A stretch of 38,128 nt of DNA from Paracoccus acridae (lineage in GTDB: Bacteria; Pseudomonadota; Alphaproteobacteria; Rhodobacterales; Rhodobacteraceae), in NCBI RefSeq assembly GCF_014642735.1, contig NZ_BMIV01000021.1, positions 1 to 38,128 on the forward strand. The letters are read 5' to 3'. This document shows positions 16,780 through 26,195 of this stretch, one piece after another. Under the pieces are notes generated by a model, which was not told the DNA's origin, did not search any database, and saw nothing but the letters and a program-made list of their open reading frames with translations. Each line of letters begins with the position of its first letter. Within the stretch, counting starts at the first letter, position 1. The translations under genes and the position numbers were made by a program.

Positions 16780-18561
16780 TCAGTCGTGGCGCTGCATCGC
16801 GAAGCGCAGCTTTTCGGTGGTCGCCATGTCCACCGTCTCGGTTTCAAGGTCTATGGCGACGCCATAGACCTCTCGGGCATCCCTGGGGGAACAGAACCCG
16901 TCCAGGACATCCTCCAGCACCTTGCGGGGGGCACGGTTCAGCGGGTTTCCATAGCCGCCGCCGTTCGGGCTGTAATAGGTCATCACGTCATCCGCCCCCA
17001 CCGCCAGGCCCGAGAATTTGGAGTGCATCTCCTTTTCCTCGCCGGGCCTGTTCGGATTGCTGATGGTGCAGCGCCCGCAGGCCCCGTCCTGGCCGCCGAA
17101 GATGCCCCAGGGCGCGTCGGTATGGCGTTCGGATTCGTGGGTGATGAAGGCCGGCGTCAGCACCCGCTGGGCCTTGACCACGCCGATGCCGCCCCGGAAC
17201 TCCCCCGCCCCCGGAGGCGCGTCGTCGCGCAATTCATAGCGGTCGCAGATCATGGGGATATGCATCGCCAGGTCTTCCAGCGGGTTGTTGCGGGTGTTGG
17301 CCATCAGGTTGTCGATGCTGTCCGGCCCGTCGCTGCGCGGCCGCCCGCCATAGGCGCCCTCGTTCACCTCCAGGAACACCCAGTAATCGCCCGAGGGACG
17401 CACCCCCGAATAGGCCGCGAAGCTGATCGAGGCGGAAGACCCCGCGATCACCTGTTCCGGCATCACCGGGGCGAGCGCCCGGATGATCAGGTCGATCATG
17501 CGGTTGCACTGGGTGAACCGGGCTTCCGCCGATGCGGGCGCGCGGGGGTTGAAGATCGACCCCAGGGGGGCGGTGACCTTGATCGGGCGGAAGGAACCCT
17601 CGTTCGACGGAACCCGCGTGTCGGACGTGGCCGCGTCCAGCAGCAGCTTGCGGAACCCCGCATAGGCCGCGACCTTGGTGGACCCTTCGAAGGGCACGTT
17701 ATAGGCGGTGGGGGTCTGGTCGGCGGACCCGGTCAGGTCCACCTCGACCTCGTCCCCGCGGACGCGGACGGTGACCTTGACCTTCAGCCGCTGGTCGCGG
17801 TTGCGGCCGTCGTCGTCCAGCCAGCCTTCGGCGGTGTAATCGCCGTCGGGGATTTCGCTGATCCGCTGGCGGGTCATGCGCTCGGCGTAATCCATCAACT
17901 GGTTGGCCGCGCCGAAGACGATATCCTCGCCGTATTTTTCAAGCAGTTCGACGAAGCGCCGCGCGCCCAGGCGGGCCGATGCGATCTGCGCCTCGATATC
18001 CATCACCAGCTGCCCCGCCGCGCGGGAATTGCGGCGGATATAGTTCCACATGGCGTTGTTGGGTTCGCCCTTGCGGTAAAGCTTGGTGCCCGCGAACAGC
18101 ATCCCCTCGGCATAGACGTCGGGCACGTCGATGATCAGGCCGGGCGTGGCGGCGCCGATATCGACATGATGCGCGGTGTTCCCGGCAAAGCCCACAAGGC
18201 GCCCGTGGAAGAAGACCGGCACGACGATGGCCAGGTCCGGCGTGTGGGACGATCCGTGATAGGGGTGGTTGTGGACCACCGCGTCGCCTTCATACCATTC
18301 GCCGTCCTCAAGCGTTTCGGCGATGCCGCGCAGGTATCCGGGGATGGACCCGATATGCATCGGCGTCGATTCGGATTCGCAGAGCGTGTTGAAGTTCGTG
18401 TCGAACAGCCCCGCGCCCAGATCCTGGCTTTCCCGGATGATCGAGGAAAAGGACATCCGGTAAAGGACATGGCCCATTTCCTCGGCGATGGTTTCGAAGG
18501 CACCACGGATCACTTGCAGCGTGATCGGATCGACCTCGGTGATCTTGGTCATCTGGTTCAT
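16780..18561 (-). CDS. hyuB: N-methylhydantoinase B / hydantoinase B subunit
   Basis: Beta subunit of an ATP-dependent hydantoinase of the HyuB family, 593 aa. N-methylhydantoinase opens the ring of N-methylhydantoin to N-carbamoylsarcosine with ATP. The start matches the family (VDPITLQVIRGAFETIAEEM), followed by SSIIRESQDLGAGLFD, VVHNHPYHGSSHTPDLAIV near residue 90-110, and GGGYGNPLNRAP at the C-terminal end (GGGYG loop). The ATG at 18561 lies one base after the stop of the hydantoinase A gene (TGA-C-ATG), so the subunits are translationally coupled, as expected for a complex with fixed stoichiometry. Confidence 0.92.
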   Translation of the reverse strand: MNQMTKITEVDPITLQVIRGAFETIAEEMGHVLYRMSFSSIIRESQDLGAGLFDTNFNTLCESESTPMHIGSIPGYLRGIAETLEDGEWYEGDAVVHNHPYHGSSHTPDLAIVVPVFFHGRLVGFAGNTAHHVDIGAATPGLIIDVPDVYAEGMLFAGTKLYRKGEPNNAMWNYIRRNSRAAGQLVMDIEAQIASARLGARRFVELLEKYGEDIVFGAANQLMDYAERMTRQRISEIPDGDYTAEGWLDDDGRNRDQRLKVKVTVRVRGDEVEVDLTGSADQTPTAYNVPFEGSTKVAAYAGFRKLLLDAATSDTRVPSNEGSFRPIKVTAPLGSIFNPRAPASAEARFTQCNRMIDLIIRALAPVMPEQVIAGSSASISFAAYSGVRPSGDYWVFLEVNEGAYGGRPRSDGPDSIDNLMANTRNNPLEDLAMHIPMICDRYELRDDAPPGAGEFRGGIGVVKAQRVLTPAFITHESERHTDAPWGIFGGQDGACGRCTISNPNRPGEEKEMHSKFSGLAVGADDVMTYYSPNGGGYGNPLNRAPRKVLEDVLDGFCSPRDAREVYGVAIDLETETVDMATTEKLRFAMQRHD

Positions 18562-18562
18562 G

Positions 18563-20638
18563 TCAGGCCCCCTTGCTGATGCGCGTGTTGCCGAAGTCCA
18601 GCGTCTCGGCGACATAGCCGGGCGGAACCAGGGTGGTGGAATTGTGCTGGATCAGGATCGCGGGCCCCGGCACGCGGTCCCCCGCGAACAGTTTCGTGCG
18701 GTCATAGCGCGGCGTTTCCAGCGTGCGGCCGCAGTCGAAGGTGGTCGGGCGCACGAACATCAGCGCCCGGTCGATCGACGATCCGTCGGTGGGCTGCACC
18801 TTGGGGATCTCGATCCGGCGCACGCTGGCGGAACCGATGACCCGCAGCGTGATCAGTTCGACCTCGGCCTTGCGATGGGCATAGCCGTAATCCTTTTCAT
18901 GCGCGTCGTGGAAGCTGTCGATGATGACCTGCTTGTTGTCCTGGGTCAGCGGCCCGTCGGGGAAATCCGCGCGCAGTTCGAAGCCCTGCCCCTGGTAACG
19001 GCATTCTGCGATGATCTTCAGCGACTGGCCCGCGCGGGCGATGCCGTCGGCATCCAGTTCGTCATGGACGCATTGGCACAGCCGTTCGATATGGCCGTTG
19101 ATGCGGGCGATGTCGGCATCCGTGGCGGTGTTCAGGATCAGGATCCCGGCCTCGGTATGTTCGTATTGCAGGTCGGTCTTGAGCAGGCCCACGGCCGCCG
19201 TGATGCCCGGCGCCACCGGCACGATCACGTCGCGCGCGCTGACCGCCTCGGCCAGGGCCACGCCATGCAGCGGGCCCGCGCCGCCAAAGGGCATGATGGA
19301 AAATTCACGCGGGTCGATGCCGCGCGCGACCGAGTTCGACCGGATCGCAAGCGCCATGTTGTTGTTGATGATCTTGATGATGCCAAGCGCCGCGTCCTTC
19401 ACGGACATGCCCAGGGGCTTGGCGATCTTCTCCTCGACCGCCTTGCGGGCAAGGTCCGCGTCCAGCCGCAGGTCGCCGCCAAGCGCCATGTCGGGGTCCA
19501 GACGGCCCAGCACGATCTGCGCATCGGTGACGGTCGGCTCCTCCCCGCCCCGGCCATAGCAGGCGGGACCGGGTTCGGACCCGGCGGAACGCGGACCCAC
19601 GTTGAAGGCCCCCGCCTCGTCGATGAAGGCCACCGATCCGCCGCCCGCGCCGATGGTCACAAGGTCGATCATCGGCGTCAGCACCGGATAGCCCGACACA
19701 TAGGTGTCGCGCTGATTCATGATCTTCAACTGGCCGCCGGGAATGGTGGAAATATCGGCCGAGGTGCCGCCGATATCGACGGTGATGATGTTGGGCGTGC
19801 CGGCCATCTCGCCTTCCGACGCGCCGCCGATGACGCCGCCCGCGGGGCCGGACATCAGGATGCGGATCGGGCGGCGGGCGCAGCTGTCAACCGTGGACAC
19901 GCCGCCGTTCGACTGCATGATCCGCAGCTTCGAGGTGACGCCCGCCTCGCGCAGGCGGGCATCCAGGTCGCGCAGGTAATAGGCGGTCTTGGGCCCGACA
20001 TAGCAGTTCATCGCCGCGGTCGAGAAGCGTTCGTATTCCCGCATCACGCGGGCCAATTCCGACGACATGGTGACATAGGCGCCGGGGATTTCCTCCAGCA
20101 CGATCTCCTTCGCGCGGGCCTCGTGGGCGTCGTTGAGGAAGCTGAACATGAAGCCGATCACGACGGAACTGATGCCGCGCTTGCGGAACAAGGCGCAGGC
20201 GTCGCGCACGGCCTGTTCGTCCAGGGGTTCGGCGATCTCTCCGGTCGGCGGCAGGATGCGTTCGCGCACGGCGATGCGGTTGCGGCGCTTGACCAGCGGC
20301 TGGCTTTGCCAGGGCACGTCGAAATGCAGGCTGAAGTTATAGGGGCGCTTGTGCCGCCCGATATGCAGGATGTCGCGGAAGCCATGCGTGGTGATCATCC
20401 CGCATTCCGCGCCATTGTGTTCGATGGTAATGTTGGTGGCGGTGGTAGTGCCGTGGACGATAGTCTCGACCTCGGCCGGGTCGATGCCCGCCATGGTGCA
20501 GATCCCCTGCACCCCCTGGACGACGCCGATCGACTGGTTCTTCAGCGTGGTCGGAACCTTGTGGTAAAAGACACCCTTTGCGCATTCAAGGACAAGATCG
20601 GTATTTGTCCCACCCACATCGACGCCAATCCTGGCCAT
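18563..20638 (-). CDS. hyuA: N-methylhydantoinase A / hydantoinase A subunit
   Basis: Alpha subunit of the same enzyme, 691 aa, with the actin-like ATPase fold of the HyuA/oxoprolinase family. The N-terminal phosphate-binding motif is GVDVGGTNTDLVLE at residues about 4-17, the second is TVDIGGTSADIS, and HGTTTATNITIEHNG plus GPAGGVIGGA are family landmarks. The ATG at 20638 has AGAGGT upstream; an upstream in-frame extension is not family-like. Downstream it is coupled to hydantoinase B. Upstream, a strong intrinsic terminator separates it from the amidohydrolase gene, and only about 50 bases remain for any promoter of its own. Cofactor need (ATP) is from family knowledge. Confidence 0.94.
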   Translation of the reverse strand: MARIGVDVGGTNTDLVLECAKGVFYHKVPTTLKNQSIGVVQGVQGICTMAGIDPAEVETIVHGTTTATNITIEHNGAECGMITTHGFRDILHIGRHKRPYNFSLHFDVPWQSQPLVKRRNRIAVRERILPPTGEIAEPLDEQAVRDACALFRKRGISSVVIGFMFSFLNDAHEARAKEIVLEEIPGAYVTMSSELARVMREYERFSTAAMNCYVGPKTAYYLRDLDARLREAGVTSKLRIMQSNGGVSTVDSCARRPIRILMSGPAGGVIGGASEGEMAGTPNIITVDIGGTSADISTIPGGQLKIMNQRDTYVSGYPVLTPMIDLVTIGAGGGSVAFIDEAGAFNVGPRSAGSEPGPACYGRGGEEPTVTDAQIVLGRLDPDMALGGDLRLDADLARKAVEEKIAKPLGMSVKDAALGIIKIINNNMALAIRSNSVARGIDPREFSIMPFGGAGPLHGVALAEAVSARDVIVPVAPGITAAVGLLKTDLQYEHTEAGILILNTATDADIARINGHIERLCQCVHDELDADGIARAGQSLKIIAECRYQGQGFELRADFPDGPLTQDNKQVIIDSFHDAHEKDYGYAHRKAEVELITLRVIGSASVRRIEIPKVQPTDGSSIDRALMFVRPTTFDCGRTLETPRYDRTKLFAGDRVPGPAILIQHNSTTLVPPGYVAETLDFGNTRISKGA

Positions 20639-20688
20639 GTGACACCTCTCTGTGTTGGTTGGCTCGCGCCCGTCTTCGGGGGCGCTGT

Positions 20689-20717
20689 AAAAAGGCGCCG
20701 GCCACAAGGGCCGGCGC
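20689..20717 (-). terminator. Strong intrinsic terminator inside the gene cluster
   Basis: GCGCCGGCC (20695-20703) and GGCCGGCGC (20709-20717) form a perfect 9-bp stem with a five-base loop. On the minus strand the stem is followed at once by five T (20693-20689). It starts 14 bases after the amidohydrolase stop and ends about 50 bases before the hydantoinase A start, so most transcripts from the amidohydrolase promoter should stop before the hydantoinase genes. Confidence 0.85.
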
Positions 20718-20730
20718 AGGGGGGAGTTTC

Positions 20731-21453
20731 TTATTCCGCCGCGATCTTCTGGGCGGCGAGGCTGTCGATGTAAGCCACGCATTCATCGACGGTGTGGACG
20801 TCGCCGAACTTGGCGTCGATGTCGAACAGGTTCCAGGCCACCGCGCCGGGCACCCGGTCGCCGATCGCCTCCTTGACCGCGATGGTGCGGAAGCCGTCGG
20901 CGATGCCGTCGCAGATCGTCTGGCGCACGCAGGCGCAGGCGGTGACGCCCGTGACCAGGATCGTGTCCACGTTGTTGGCGCGCAGGATGCCCGCCAGTTC
21001 CGTGCCGTGGAAGGACGAGGCGCGCTTCTTCAGCAGCGTGTATTCGCCTTCGACCGGGGCGATGCGGCTGTCGATGGCCCACAGGTCCTTGTTCTTCAGG
21101 TCAACCACATTGACGGGGATCTTGTTGTGCCACAGGCCCATGTCGGTGAAATCGGCATTGCGGTCGGTGATTTCATAGGCGGTGGTGACGTGGACGACCG
21201 GCAGGTTCTGGGCGCGGAACGCCTTGAGCAGCTTCTGCATCCCCGGAATGATCTCGTTGTCCATCTTCTCCTGGTCGCAGGTGAAGGGGTTGCCCGGACG
21301 GGTCCAGGCATTGGCCAGGTCCACGCTGACCAGGGCCGGGCGCTTGCCGAAGCCCACGCGACGCTGGAAGCCGCGTTCCTTGTAAAGCTTGCTGGCGGTG
21401 TCAAAGGCTTCCTGCAGCAGGCGGTCCAGTTCCTTGGTGTCCACTTCGCTCAT
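20731..21453 (-). CDS. N-carbamoylsarcosine amidohydrolase (isochorismatase fold)
   Basis: Cytoplasmic hydrolase of the isochorismatase superfamily, 240 aa. It should split N-carbamoylsarcosine into sarcosine, CO2 and ammonia, the step after N-methylhydantoinase. The sequence closely follows the Arthrobacter enzyme as I recall it: GFQRRVGFGKRPALVSVDLANAW, here quoted in two parts as GFQRRVGFGKRPA and VDLANAWTRPGNPF, then DDRIAP-like DSRIAPVEGEY and IGDRVPGAVAWNLFDID. The triad is Asp45, Lys142 and Cys175 (TACACVRQT). The ATG at 21453 has AAGGA upstream. It is the first gene of the cluster and diverges from the LysR regulator. A strong terminator follows it. Confidence 0.9.
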   Translation of the reverse strand: MSEVDTKELDRLLQEAFDTASKLYKERGFQRRVGFGKRPALVSVDLANAWTRPGNPFTCDQEKMDNEIIPGMQKLLKAFRAQNLPVVHVTTAYEITDRNADFTDMGLWHNKIPVNVVDLKNKDLWAIDSRIAPVEGEYTLLKKRASSFHGTELAGILRANNVDTILVTGVTACACVRQTICDGIADGFRTIAVKEAIGDRVPGAVAWNLFDIDAKFGDVHTVDECVAYIDSLAAQKIAAE

Positions 21454-21595
21454 TCTCGTGATCCTTGTCTTGGTTGGCAGGGCTGCGCCCTTGTGTCCCG
21501 AGCCGTCTTCAATCCCCGTGCGGGCCGATGATCCGCTGCTCTGGGGATCATATTCCGTGGTTCCTTGACCCAAGGGAAATGGCGTGTCAGCAATT

Positions 21596-21618
21596 ATTCA
21601 TGCGCCATACGCATCAAT
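21596..21618. promoter_or_regulatory. LysR-type T-N11-A operator
   Basis: ATGCG (21600-21604) and CGCAT (21610-21614) form a perfect inverted repeat around CCATA, and contain the T-N11-A pattern of LysR binding sites. The arms extend to nine bases (ATTCATGCG and CGCATCAAT) with one mismatch. The site lies 17 bases before the LysR ATG and in the region shared with the divergent amidohydrolase gene. Confidence 0.7.
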
Positions 21619-21634
21619 CGGGGGGTGACATTCC

Positions 21635-22531
21635 ATGAGTGATCATTCCGGCATCGAGAATGTTCATTCCTTCGTCACCCTTGCCCAGGAACTCAGCTTT
21701 CGGCGGGCGGCCGAGCGCCTGCACCTGGACCAGTCCGCGCTCAGCCGCCGCATCCAGAAGCTGGAGGCGACGCTGGGTTTCCGCCTTCTGGAACGCACCA
21801 CGCGCGAGGTGCGGCTGACCCAGGCCGGACGCAGCTTCTATGACGACAACGCCCATCTGCTGCGGGGATACGAGGATTCGATCCAGCTGGCCCGGCGGAT
21901 CGCGGAAGGCAAGCTGGGGACGCTGAACGTGGGCTATATGGCATTCGCGGCGACGGAACTGATGCCGGCGGCGGTGGCGCGGTTCCGTCAGGCCCATCCG
22001 CATGTGGACCTGAAGATCCGCTATATCCGCACCCAGGGCCAGAAGATCGCCCTGGCCAATGACGAGATCGACCTGGGCTACATGATCGGGCCGTTCGACC
22101 ATACCGATTACCACAGTCTGACCCTGTCCACCGACCCGCTGTATGTGGTGACGCCGCGCAACCACGCGCTGCTGCGCCTGCCGGTGGTCACGCCCGCCGA
22201 CCTGGCGGCCCAGGACATCATCCTGGGCGACACCCACGAATGGGAGGAATACCGCTGGCGCCTGTCCAACCTGTTCAGCGCCGAGGGGATATCCCTGAAC
22301 ATCGCCATCGAGGCGTCCAACACGCTGGCCCTGCTGGGCCTGGTCGCGGCGGGTCTGGGGGTGACCATCTATCCCGAAAGCCTGATCGGTTTTCTGGGCC
22401 GCAGCGTCGAGTTGCGGCCGATCATCCATCCGCGCTTCCGCATCAGCACCGTGCTGGCCTGGAAGCGGTCAAACCGATCGCGCCAGGTCCGCGAATTCGT
22501 GGATGTGGCGAAGCTGACCGGAATGCGCTGA
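21635..22531 (+). CDS. LysR-family transcription regulator
   Basis: DNA-binding regulator, 298 aa, of the LysR family (CatM/BenM-like). The N-terminal helix-turn-helix is VTLAQELSFRRAAERLHLDQ followed by SALSRRIQKLEATLGFRLLERT, here at residues about 14-60. Residues 90-295 form the effector-binding domain. It diverges from the N-carbamoylsarcosine amidohydrolase gene with a shared 180-base region holding a T-N11-A palindrome, so it most likely activates the N-methylhydantoin cluster. It also precedes the catalase gene on the same strand, but the protein contains no cysteine, so it is not an OxyR. Confidence 0.92.
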   Translation: MSDHSGIENVHSFVTLAQELSFRRAAERLHLDQSALSRRIQKLEATLGFRLLERTTREVRLTQAGRSFYDDNAHLLRGYEDSIQLARRIAEGKLGTLNVGYMAFAATELMPAAVARFRQAHPHVDLKIRYIRTQGQKIALANDEIDLGYMIGPFDHTDYHSLTLSTDPLYVVTPRNHALLRLPVVTPADLAAQDIILGDTHEWEEYRWRLSNLFSAEGISLNIAIEASNTLALLGLVAAGLGVTIYPESLIGFLGRSVELRPIIHPRFRISTVLAWKRSNRSRQVREFVDVAKLTGMR

Positions 22532-22715
22532 CGGGCGTGATCCGAAAGGTCGGGGAACGGCGCTTTCGTGACCTGGCCGCCAGATTCAAGGGATCGGGAC
22601 ATGGCCGGTCTGCGTTGGTGCGGCAAGACAGGCCGGGCCGGGCAGCGGCACGGGCGAACCGCTTGCGCCCACGTCATCTGCCCTGCCCTTTCCCTTCGCA
22701 GTACGGAGAACAGCC

Positions 22716-24425
22716 ATGGAAGACCAAGCCCCGGACGGCAAAAAGACCCTGACGAACCGTCAGGGCCACCAGATCACCAACAACCAGTCGCAGCGCACGG
22801 TCGGCCCGCGCGGCCCGGCGACGCTGGAAAACTATCACTTCCTGGAAAAGATCACCCATTTCGACCGCGAACGGATCCCCGAACGGGTGGTCCATGCGCG
22901 CGGCTTCGTCTGCTATGGCGAATTCGAGGCGACCGGCATGATCGGCGACGAGCCCGCGTCCAAATACACCCGCGCCAAGCTGTTCCAGGACAAGGGCAAG
23001 AAGACGCCGCTGGCGATCCGCTTTTCCACCGTGATTGGCGGCCGCGACAGTTCCGAGGTGGCGCGCGACCCGCGCGGCTTTGCCGTCAAGTTCTATACCG
23101 AGGACGGCAACTGGGATCTGGTCGGCAACAACCTGGCGATCTTCTTCATCCGCGACGCGATCAAGTTTCCCGACGTGATCCATTCGCTGAAGCCCGACCC
23201 GGTGACCTTCCGCCAGGAACCCAACCGCATCTTCGACTTCATGAGCCAGACGCCCGAGTCGATGCACATGCTGACGCACCTGTTCAGCCCGCGCGGCGTC
23301 CCGGCCAGCTATCGCCACATGGAAGGCTTCGGCGTGAACACCTACAAGATGGTGAACGCGGCGGGCGACACGGTGCTGGTGAAATACCACTTCCACCCGC
23401 GCCAGGGCATCGCATCGCTGACCGCGGCCGAGGCCGAGAAGGTGCAGGGCAAGGATTTCGGCTCCGCCTCGAAGGACCTGTTCACCGCGATCGAGCGCGG
23501 CGACTATCCGCAATGGGACATGTATGTGCAGATCATGGAGGATCACGAGCATCCCGAACTGGACTGGGATCCGCTGGACGACACCAAGATCTGGCCGGAA
23601 AAGGACTTTCCGCTGCGCCATGTCGGCGTGATGACCCTGAACCGCAACGTCGAGAACTTCTTCGACGAGAACGAGCAGATCGCCATGGGCACGGGCGTGC
23701 TGGTGGACGGGTTGGACTTTTCCGACGACAAGATGCTGGTCGGGCGGACCTTTTCCTATTCCGACACGCAGCGGTACCGGGTCGGCACCAACTATCTGCA
23801 ACTGCCGGTGAACCGCGCCAAGAACGCCAAGGTCGCCACCAACTATGACGGCGGGCAGATGTCCTTTGGCCGCGACATCGCGCCGGGGCAGAACCCGCAT
23901 GTGAACTATGAGCCCTCGATCCATGACGGGCTGCAGGAAGCGCAGCGCGAGGCCCCCAACAACCCGCCCGAGATCCGGGGCCGCCTGACGCGCAGCGTGC
24001 TGGAACGGCGCAACGACTATGTCCAGGCGCGCGGGCGTTACTGCACGATGATGGATTGGGAACGCGACGACTTGGTGCTGAACATGGGCACGCTGCTGGG
24101 CCAGTGCGAACGCGACGTGCAGGAACGCATGGTCTGGCATTTCCTGATGGTCCATGACGACTATGGCACCCGCGTGGGCGAGATGCTGGGCATCACCGCC
24201 GCCGACCTGAAGCACCTGGCCCCCCTGCCCGGCCAGGTCCTGACCGACGAGGATCAGCGCCGCCTGGAAAACCTGGGCGCGAATGGCGACAAGATCGACC
24301 CGACCGTCTGGGGCCAGTGGACCAGTTCCGTCAAGAACCGCCAGACCACCGCCGAGGAGGTCCTGGGCGGGCTTCCGGGGACACCCGAGAAGGCGCCCCA
24401 CAGGTCGCAGGCGGCCGGTTCCTGA
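22716..24425 (+). CDS. Monofunctional haem catalase
   Basis: Breaks hydrogen peroxide into water and oxygen. Catalytic His60 (VVHARGF), Asn138 ([11 protein letters not shown]) and the haem-ligand Tyr348 ([10 protein letters not shown]) are all present, with the typical [18 protein letters not shown] in between. The length (569 aa) lies between the usual small-subunit (about 500) and large-subunit (over 700) forms; the C-terminal part after residue 500 extends past the catalase core but is too short for a flavodoxin-like domain. It is preceded by GGAGAA and followed by a strong terminator shared with the opposite gene. If the cluster yields sarcosine for sarcosine oxidase, this enzyme could remove the peroxide; this is inference. 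Confidence 0.95.
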   Translation: MEDQAPDGKKTLTNRQGHQITNNQSQRTVGPRGPATLENYHFLEKITHFDRERIPERVVHARGFVCYGEFEATGMIGDEPASKYTRAKLFQDKGKKTPLAIRFSTVIGGRDSSEVARDPRGFAVKFYTEDGNWDLVGNNLAIFFIRDAIKFPDVIHSLKPDPVTFRQEPNRIFDFMSQTPESMHMLTHLFSPRGVPASYRHMEGFGVNTYKMVNAAGDTVLVKYHFHPRQGIASLTAAEAEKVQGKDFGSASKDLFTAIERGDYPQWDMYVQIMEDHEHPELDWDPLDDTKIWPEKDFPLRHVGVMTLNRNVENFFDENEQIAMGTGVLVDGLDFSDDKMLVGRTFSYSDTQRYRVGTNYLQLPVNRAKNAKVATNYDGGQMSFGRDIAPGQNPHVNYEPSIHDGLQEAQREAPNNPPEIRGRLTRSVLERRNDYVQARGRYCTMMDWERDDLVLNMGTLLGQCERDVQERMVWHFLMVHDDYGTRVGEMLGITAADLKHLAPLPGQVLTDEDQRRLENLGANGDKIDPTVWGQWTSSVKNRQTTAEEVLGGLPGTPEKAPHRSQAAGS

Positions 24426-24442
24426 CGGGGACAGGCAAGGAA

Positions 24443-24468
24443 AAAGGGGCCGGTTCTCCGGCCCCTTT
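24443..24468. terminator. Bidirectional intrinsic terminator
   Basis: AAAGGGGCCGG (24443-24453) pairs perfectly with CCGGCCCCTTT (24458-24468) around a TTCT loop, flanked by A on the left and T on the right. It lies between the convergent catalase and alanine-symporter genes and can end transcripts from both sides. Confidence 0.9.
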
Positions 24469-24485
24469 CTTGTGTCGCATCATCC

Positions 24486-25952
24486 TCAGCGGTGGACGGA
24501 ACGCTCGGACGCCTTCCACTCCTCCCATCCCGGCTGGCCCTGCATGAAGGCCTCGATCTCGGCGCGGGACGCTTCCAGCTTGGGGTCGTGGCGCAGGTAA
24601 TGGCGCGTCTCGCGCGCGATCAGGCCCGACAGGATCAGCAGCCCGATCAGGTTCGGGATCGCCATCAACCCGTTCATCACGTCCGAGAAGTTCCACACCA
24701 CGCCCAGCTGCACCGTGCAGCCGAAGAAGACCACGGCGGAAAACAGCACCCGGAAGGGCATCACGCCCCGGCGCCCGACCAGCCGTTCCACGTTGCGTTC
24801 CCCGTAGTAGGCCCAGCCCAGGATGGTGGAATAGGCGAACATCACAAGGCCTATCGTGACGATCCAGTGGCCCCACTGGCCGGGCAGGCCATGGGTGAAG
24901 GCCTCGCCCGTCATGATCGAGGCCGAGATCTGCTGCCCGGTGGCGGGGTCGGTCTGGTTCCAGACGCCGGTGGTGATGATGACAAGGCCGGTGCAGGACA
25001 CGACGATGATCGTGTCGATGAAGGTCTGGGTCATCGACACCAGCCCCTGGCGCACCGGATGCGTCGTCTGGGCCGAGGCGGCGGCGATGGCCGCCGACCC
25101 CATCCCGGATTCGTTGGAGAAGATCCCCCGCGCCACGCCGTATTGCACCGCGATCATGATGGTCGATCCCAGAAACCCGCCCACGGCGGAAGTACCGGAA
25201 AAGGCTTGGGAAAACACCTGCGCGAATGCCGCCGGAACGTCGCCGATATTGGCGCCCAGGATATACAGCGCCCCCAGCACATAGAACAGGATCATCGCCG
25301 GCACGAAGCCCGCCGTGACGCGGCCGATGGACTTGATGCCGCCCACCAGCACCACCAGCGTCAGGCCCGCCAGAACCGCCCCCGTGACCCAGGTCGGCAC
25401 CGCGAAGCTGCGTTCCAGGTTTGAGGCGATGGAATTGCCCTGCGTCATGTTGCCGATGCCGAAGCAGGCAAAGACCGCGAAGATCGCGAAGGACAGCGCC
25501 AGGACGCGGCCCAGGCCGCCGGGAATGCCGCGTTCCAGGTAATATTGCGGCCCGCCCGACTTCTCGCCCGCGGCGTCGGTGGTGCGGAAACGCACGCCCA
25601 GGAAGGCCTCGGAATACTTGGACGCCATGCCCAGAAGCGCCGTCACCCACATCCAGAACAGCGCGCCAGGGCCCCCGATGCCGATGGCGGTGGCCACGCC
25701 CACGATGTTGCCGGTGCCGACCGTGGCCGCCATGGCCGTGGTCAGCGCCTGGAACTGCGAAATGTCGCCTTCGGCATCGTCGTCCTTGCGCTTGATCAGG
25801 CCCAGCCGCAGCGCGGCACCCAGCCGCAGGAACTGGATCCCGCCCAGCCGGAAGGTCAGATAGATGCCCGTTCCCAGCAGCAGCGGGATCAGCAGGAACG
25901 GTCCCCAGACGATGCCGCCCAGGGTCCCCAGAAAGGTCTCGATTTTGTCCAT
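24486..25952 (-). CDS. Alanine/glycine:sodium symporter, AGCS family
   Basis: Inner-membrane symporter, 488 aa, with about ten to eleven membrane segments. Family marks include GGIQFLRLG, FQALTTAMAATVGTGNIVGVATAI at residues about 75-98, GGPGALFWMWVTALLGMASKYSE and GIFSNESGMGSAAIAAAS. The ATG at 25952 fits the family start (MDKIETFLG), with GGAAA upstream. It imports alanine or glycine with sodium. It is convergent with the catalase gene. A glycine role next to sarcosine breakdown is possible but not shown. Confidence 0.94.
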   Translation of the reverse strand: MDKIETFLGTLGGIVWGPFLLIPLLLGTGIYLTFRLGGIQFLRLGAALRLGLIKRKDDDAEGDISQFQALTTAMAATVGTGNIVGVATAIGIGGPGALFWMWVTALLGMASKYSEAFLGVRFRTTDAAGEKSGGPQYYLERGIPGGLGRVLALSFAIFAVFACFGIGNMTQGNSIASNLERSFAVPTWVTGAVLAGLTLVVLVGGIKSIGRVTAGFVPAMILFYVLGALYILGANIGDVPAAFAQVFSQAFSGTSAVGGFLGSTIMIAVQYGVARGIFSNESGMGSAAIAAASAQTTHPVRQGLVSMTQTFIDTIIVVSCTGLVIITTGVWNQTDPATGQQISASIMTGEAFTHGLPGQWGHWIVTIGLVMFAYSTILGWAYYGERNVERLVGRRGVMPFRVLFSAVVFFGCTVQLGVVWNFSDVMNGLMAIPNLIGLLILSGLIARETRHYLRHDPKLEASRAEIEAFMQGQPGWEEWKASERSVHR

Positions 25953-26195
25953 GTGATCAGATTTCCCGTTTTGCGTGCAAAACATGGACACGGCCCGGAT
26001 TTGTCAACCCGTCCGGTCCCCCGGCATCCGGGGCGAACATGGCAAGCCGCGCAAGGCAAGGCCGCCCGGCGGCCATAGGCAGGATCCCGCCATCGCGCGG
26101 GGCGCCGTCTTTCGCAGGCCGTATGCTTCGTGGGAAATGCCCTTTCAAACAAGAGCGGCGCGACCCGAGTCGCGACCCGCCAGAGCAGGAGCAGA

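Noticed and set aside
21635..22531. LysR protein as an OxyR for the downstream catalase
   Set aside because: The protein has no cysteine, while OxyR needs a redox-active cysteine pair; its divergent partner is the amidohydrolase gene.
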